Assembly (NCBI GenBank): GCA_964639965.1
Contig: CAZXGI010000083.1
Location: 1-10,431 of the forward strand
DNA length: 10,431 nt
Source: TMED23 sp964639965
GTDB lineage: Bacteria; Pseudomonadota; Alphaproteobacteria; Rhodospirillales; UBA2165
Reading direction: 5' to 3'
Each line of letters starts with the position of its first letter. Positions within the stretch are counted from its first letter, which is position 1. Both the position numbers and the translations under genes were made by a program. Positions 7,477-10,431 of this stretch are shown here, piece after piece. The notes under the pieces were generated by a model. It was not told the DNA's origin. It saw only the letters and a list, made by a program, of their open reading frames with translations, and did not search any database.

Positions 7477-8238
7477 TTACCTTGCTGTCATTCTAAGCGA
7501 ACCATCTAAACGGATAGTTTCTCCGTTTAAATATCTATTTTCAAAAATATGCATCGCAAGTGCCGCATACTCATCAGCTTTTCCGAGCCTAGCGGGGAAA
7601 GGAACACTAGCGGCTAGGGAGGCTTGGGCCTCTTCAGGTAAAACATCCATAAGTGGCGTTAAAAGTACACCGGGAGCAATCGTGCAAATCCTAATTCCAA
7701 AATTAGCAAACTCTCTAGCTACTGGAAGGGTCATACTATGGATTCCACCTTTTGACGCGGAATAAGCGGCTTGCCCGATTTGACCATCAAAAGCCGCTAC
7801 TGAAGCTGTCATAATAATTACACCGCGTTCTCCATCTTCTAAAGGATCAAGGACACTGGCATCCACCGCGAAAAGGCGACTTGCATTAAAAGTACCTATT
7901 AAATTAACGGATATAATTTTTGAAAACATTTCAAGACTATGGGGCCCTTTTCGCCCGACGACACGTGATGCCGCTCCTATGCCTGCGCAATTTACTAATA
8001 TACGCCCTGGTCCGTGAGCTTCTTTTGCAACATCAAATCCAGACTGCGTACTTTTCTCATCAGCAACATCGCAGTTTGAAAAAATACCACCAATTTCACT
8101 AGCTATTTTCTCACCTCTCTCCGTGTTAAGATCGAGGATCGCAACTTTAGCTCCGTTTTTTGCAAGCATACGAGCTGTCGCCTCGCCGAGCCCAGAGGCT
8201 CCACCGGTTACGACAGCTGACATTCCATCTACATTCAT
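7477..8238 (-). CDS. Short-chain dehydrogenase, type-2 3-hydroxyacyl-CoA dehydrogenase-like
   Basis: A classical SDR of 253 aa, soluble. The Rossmann motif TGGASGLG is at residues 11-18 and Asp36 ends the second strand, which points to NAD+ rather than NADP+. NCAG is at 83-86, and the catalytic tetrad is Asn112 (SVNLIG), Ser146 (TASVAA), Tyr159 and Lys163 (YSASK). IAPG is at 187-190. The C-terminal part (SVPFPARLGKADEYA at about 211-225, then FENRYLNGETIRLDGSLRM) is characteristic of the HSD17B10/type-2 3-hydroxyacyl-CoA dehydrogenase group. That group oxidises 3-hydroxyacyl-CoAs in beta-oxidation or branched-chain breakdown, and also other secondary alcohols. GAGG about 9 nt before the ATG at 8238 supports the start. 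It lies 105 nt after the dioxygenase gene and 34 nt before the TauE gene. Subfamily assignment is good; the in vivo substrate is inferred only loosely. Confidence 0.92.
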   Translation of the reverse strand: MNVDGMSAVVTGGASGLGEATARMLAKNGAKVAILDLNTERGEKIASEIGGIFSNCDVADEKSTQSGFDVAKEAHGPGRILVNCAGIGAASRVVGRKGPHSLEMFSKIISVNLIGTFNASRLFAVDASVLDPLEDGERGVIIMTASVAAFDGQIGQAAYSASKGGIHSMTLPVAREFANFGIRICTIAPGVLLTPLMDVLPEEAQASLAASVPFPARLGKADEYAALAMHIFENRYLNGETIRLDGSLRMTAR

Positions 8239-8343
8239 TTTGGTATCCTCAACATATTAAAATTAAAGAATGTTAATAAATTAAACTTTAAATGGCCTCA
8301 AACATAAAGCTGGAAATTTTATTCAATCGGTTTTCAATAAACA
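8239..8343. other. Intergenic spacer between dioxygenase and SDR genes
   Basis: 105 nt, very AT-rich, inside an otherwise tight run of minus-strand genes. A weak AT-only inverted repeat (TTTATT/AATAAA) follows the dioxygenase stop, but it has no GC stem, so I do not call a terminator. I found no convincing -35/-10 pair. The spacer is long enough that SDR-TauE could be a separate transcription unit from GHR-dioxygenase. Confidence 0.4.
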
Positions 8344-9351
8344 TTATGAAACGGCAGGATCTTTCGCGTTTCCCCCACTAGATTTCGTATAATTGCTATC
8401 AACGTAATTACAAAGGTGATCATAAAAACTAGTAACGTCGTATTTATTGCCATCTTGCCCACCAATGCAGGTCGGCAATGGTGATGACATCACGTCCCAA
8501 TTTGGATTAAAAAAGAAAGCTGAAATGTAGCGATCTTCCTTTGGGGGTAACACCCGATGCGGCGTAGCAATAAAGCGCCCATTCGTCCATTTTTTCATAA
8601 AGTCACCACTATTTACTACAATTGCATCTTTCACGTAACCTCCAGATATCCAGCGACCATCCTGAGTTTTAACTTCAAGCCCGGGAACCTTTGATAAAGG
8701 CAGTAAAGTGATAAAACCATGATCGGAATGAGGAGAAATTCCAAATTGATTCTTTTTGGCTGGAACTGGTGGATAATGAACATTCCTTGTAAACCACATA
8801 GGGTCGGTAAAAAATTCGGCAAAATAATTAACGGGTAAGTCTAATGCCCGAGCGTAAAACGGCAACATTGCATGCCCCAATTTTTCCATTGCAGTGTAAT
8901 ATTCAAGCATAACATTTTTAAAATTTGGTAACAGGTCATCCGATGGCCATTTATTTGGCCCTGTAAATCGTCTTCCAGCTATAATAGATGGATGATCAGA
9001 CGGCCTTTCCCGAACAATCCGGTAATTTTCATTTAAGTCATATCGGTCGTTTTCACCCGCATCGGTCGTGACATACATTGTAGATTTAATCGGAATATAT
9101 CCCGTTGTATCTTTATCTACTTTTAATTCCAATTTTTTGGACAGTGGAAGTGAATGCAATTTTTGTACTTGATTAATCGCGCGATCAATGAGGCTAGATG
9201 GCACTCCGTGATTCACAATATAATAAAAGCCAACCTCTTCTTGGATCCTCCGTAATTGTGCTGCCATAGAGCACTTACCCTCCTCCTCATCCTTAAGGAA
9301 TTGAGAAAAATCCAAAATTGGAATTTGATCGATCTTGCTCTCACCAAACAT
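8344..9351 (-). CDS. 2-oxoglutarate/Fe(II) oxygenase, isopenicillin-N-synthase family
   Basis: A full-length (335 aa) soluble non-haem iron oxygenase. The N-terminal DIOX_N region has IPILDFSQF (10-18) and GFYYIVNHGVP (41-51). The double-stranded beta-helix core carries the iron facial triad: His208 and Asp210 in SPHSDHGFITLL, and His265 in TPHRV. Arg274 and Ser277 (RYIS) form the RxS clamp for the 2-oxoglutarate carboxylate. All catalytic residues are intact, so an active oxygenase (hydroxylation, desaturation or ring chemistry) is expected. Bacterial members of this family are mostly uncharacterised and the name does not imply antibiotic synthesis. The ATG at 9351 is preceded by AGGT about 8 nt upstream. 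The gene starts 21 nt after the glutathionyl-hydroquinone reductase stop, so the two are probably cotranscribed. The substrate is unknown; its neighbour suggests an aromatic or quinol-type compound, or an electrophile. Confidence 0.92.
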   Translation of the reverse strand: MFGESKIDQIPILDFSQFLKDEEEGKCSMAAQLRRIQEEVGFYYIVNHGVPSSLIDRAINQVQKLHSLPLSKKLELKVDKDTTGYIPIKSTMYVTTDAGENDRYDLNENYRIVRERPSDHPSIIAGRRFTGPNKWPSDDLLPNFKNVMLEYYTAMEKLGHAMLPFYARALDLPVNYFAEFFTDPMWFTRNVHYPPVPAKKNQFGISPHSDHGFITLLPLSKVPGLEVKTQDGRWISGGYVKDAIVVNSGDFMKKWTNGRFIATPHRVLPPKEDRYISAFFFNPNWDVMSSPLPTCIGGQDGNKYDVTSFYDHLCNYVDSNYTKSSGGNAKDPAVS

Positions 9352-9372
9352 AATTAATACCTAAAACCTCAA

Positions 9373-10332
9373 TTAAGAAAACCTGTCGCGATCATGTGGC
9401 TCACTGAAATCTATACCCTCCGGCCCTTTCGGTATGGTACCAGTCGCATTTACACGGGGACCCGTCCAATAATTGACCCTTGCAGCATCTAACCAGCAAA
9501 AGTCAGAAATGCCCGGCTCTTGGTACAGTTCTTTTGTGTAATTCCAAAGGTTCGGGTATTGATAAAGGTGTTTCTTATTACATTTAAAAGCGTAATGATA
9601 AACAGCATCAAAACGAAAAAGCGTCGGGAATGCCCGCCAATCTGCACCTGTAATTTTATCGCCTGCTAAATACCGCTGTTTACCCAGTATCTCTTCCATC
9701 TTATCAAAGGCATCAAATAGACTGTCGTAAGCATCCTCATATGCAGCTTGCGAAGTTGAAAAGCCTGCCTTGTATACTCCATTATTGACATTGTGATAAA
9801 CAAGATCATTTATTTCATCGATTTTCTCTTTAAGTTCTCGGGGAAAATAATCATAGGCTCCGTTGCCAACATTATTAAATTCAGAGTTAAGCATTTCGAT
9901 AATTTCAGAGGATTCATTATTTACAATCGTACACTTTTCAGAATCCCATAATGTAGGAACGGTCACTCTTCCGGTATAATCATCTTCGGCTAAAGTATAA
10001 ATTTCATGAAGGTACTTTATCGATTTGTCCGTGCCTGGCACAAGATGCTCTCCTTCAGGGTCAACTGCATACCCTTCGTCGCCCGACACCACAAAAAACA
10101 AACCAACATGATCAGTTAATCCTTTCAAATGACGAAAAATAATCGCCCGATGCGCCCAAGGGCAGGTTCTAGACCCGTAAATATAATATCGACCACTTTC
10201 AGCTTTGAATCCCGACGCTCCTTCAATCGAAATGTGGTTACGAAAACTCGTGGGCAAATGATCAAATTTTCCGCCTTCTCCTCGGCTCTTTCCATCATCA
10301 TCAGTCCATTGACCTTGAACTAACATTCCCAT
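9373..10332 (-). CDS. Glutathionyl-hydroquinone reductase (Xi-class GST, YqjG/ECM4 family)
   Basis: This enzyme removes glutathione from glutathionyl-hydroquinones using a second glutathione, giving free hydroquinone and GSSG; it acts in the cytosol. From the ATG at 10332 the protein has 319 aa, normal for the family. It has the catalytic Cys57 in SRTCPWAHR, VPTLWD followed by TIVNNESSEI in the thioredoxin-like domain, NNGVYKAGF, GDKITGADWRAFPTLFRFD, HYAFKCN, and a C-terminal RVNATGTIPKGP. These are specific signatures separating Xi GSTs from ordinary GSTs. The frame extends upstream to GTG at 10386, but family N-termini start like MGMLVQGQW, and AAAGG sits 9 nt before the 10332 ATG, so I choose the shorter form. 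It heads the right-hand minus-strand cluster, with the dioxygenase next. Such genes often accompany chlorophenol or aromatic degradation but also occur as stand-alone housekeeping genes. Confidence 0.94.
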   Translation of the reverse strand: MGMLVQGQWTDDDGKSRGEGGKFDHLPTSFRNHISIEGASGFKAESGRYYIYGSRTCPWAHRAIIFRHLKGLTDHVGLFFVVSGDEGYAVDPEGEHLVPGTDKSIKYLHEIYTLAEDDYTGRVTVPTLWDSEKCTIVNNESSEIIEMLNSEFNNVGNGAYDYFPRELKEKIDEINDLVYHNVNNGVYKAGFSTSQAAYEDAYDSLFDAFDKMEEILGKQRYLAGDKITGADWRAFPTLFRFDAVYHYAFKCNKKHLYQYPNLWNYTKELYQEPGISDFCWLDAARVNYWTGPRVNATGTIPKGPEGIDFSEPHDRDRFS

Positions 10333-10341
10333 TATATTTAG

Positions 10342-10346
10342 CCTTT
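10342..10346 (-). promoter_or_regulatory. Ribosome site deciding the GHR start
   Basis: AAAGG on the minus strand with a 9-nt spacer to ATG 10332. It favours that start over the GTG at 10386, which would add 18 residues with no family counterpart. Confidence 0.65.
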
Positions 10347-10372
10347 CACTATGCGAAATAATAAAGTGTTTA

Positions 10373-10401
10373 TATATACAAGCCACCTAATTACACGTAA
10401 A
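10373..10401 (-). promoter_or_regulatory. Possible sigma70-type promoter for the GHR cluster
   Basis: On the minus strand TTTACG (10401-10396) and TATATA (10378-10373) are separated by exactly 17 nt. Each matches four of six consensus bases. Transcription from about 10366 would give a leader of about 34 nt carrying the AAAGG ribosome site. The overlapping TATAAA (10374-10369) is a better -10 but too far from this -35. If real, it also argues against the GTG start at 10386, which would lie upstream of the transcription start. Confidence 0.35.
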
Positions 10402-10431
10402 CTATCTAAAATTCTATCCAAAAACTAACTT

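Noticed and set aside
1..10431. CRISPR array, tRNA, insertion sequence ends or long repeats
   Set aside because: I saw no regularly spaced repeats, tRNA-like cloverleaf, transposase or integrase motifs, or terminal inverted repeats by eye; a computational repeat or tRNA scan was not possible.

Overview
The window is a low-GC bacterial chromosome segment with short intergenic gaps and eight or nine co-oriented or divergent metabolic genes. A glutathionyl-hydroquinone reductase, a TauE/SafE carrier, a type-2 hydroxyacyl-CoA dehydrogenase-like SDR and an isopenicillin-N-synthase-family dioxygenase together suggest a proteobacterium, plausibly an AT-rich marine alphaproteobacterium. That placement is inference, since there is no rRNA or phylogenetic marker here. 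A run of exactly 100 N (6367-6466) marks an assembly gap, so this is a scaffold from a draft or metagenome assembly.

Layout. (1) Positions 1-317, minus: the N-terminal part of a CobW/G3E GTPase, running off the left edge. (2) Positions 417-1649, plus: a His-rich LVIVD-type beta-propeller divergent from the CobW gene, followed with overlap by an unrecognised gene to 2359. (3) Positions 2476-5669, minus: a two-gene unit, with a thiamine-diphosphate (ThDP) enzyme of the acetolactate-synthase-like family upstream and an aldehyde dehydrogenase 14-15 nt downstream. (4) Positions 5874-6649, plus: an EamA/DMT exporter split by the N gap. (5) Positions 6672-10332, minus: glutathionyl-hydroquinone reductase, 2OG-Fe(II)/IPNS-family dioxygenase, SDR dehydrogenase and TauE/SafE permease, all in the same direction. 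There are two convergent junctions (2360-2475 and 6650-6671), and I see no convincing intrinsic terminator at either.

How the genes may work together (inference). The ThDP enzyme could decarboxylate or ligate a 2-oxo acid to an aldehyde-level product that the neighbouring aldehyde dehydrogenase oxidises. The right-hand cluster combines an oxygenase, a glutathione-dependent reductase acting on glutathionyl-quinols, an NAD-dependent alcohol/hydroxyacyl dehydrogenase and an anion carrier. Such a set suits catabolism or detoxification of a small organic compound, possibly aromatic or sulfonated. The substrate cannot be read from the sequence. I see no tRNA, rRNA, CRISPR array, transposase, integrase or attachment site. 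No gene-free stretch exceeds 300 bases.
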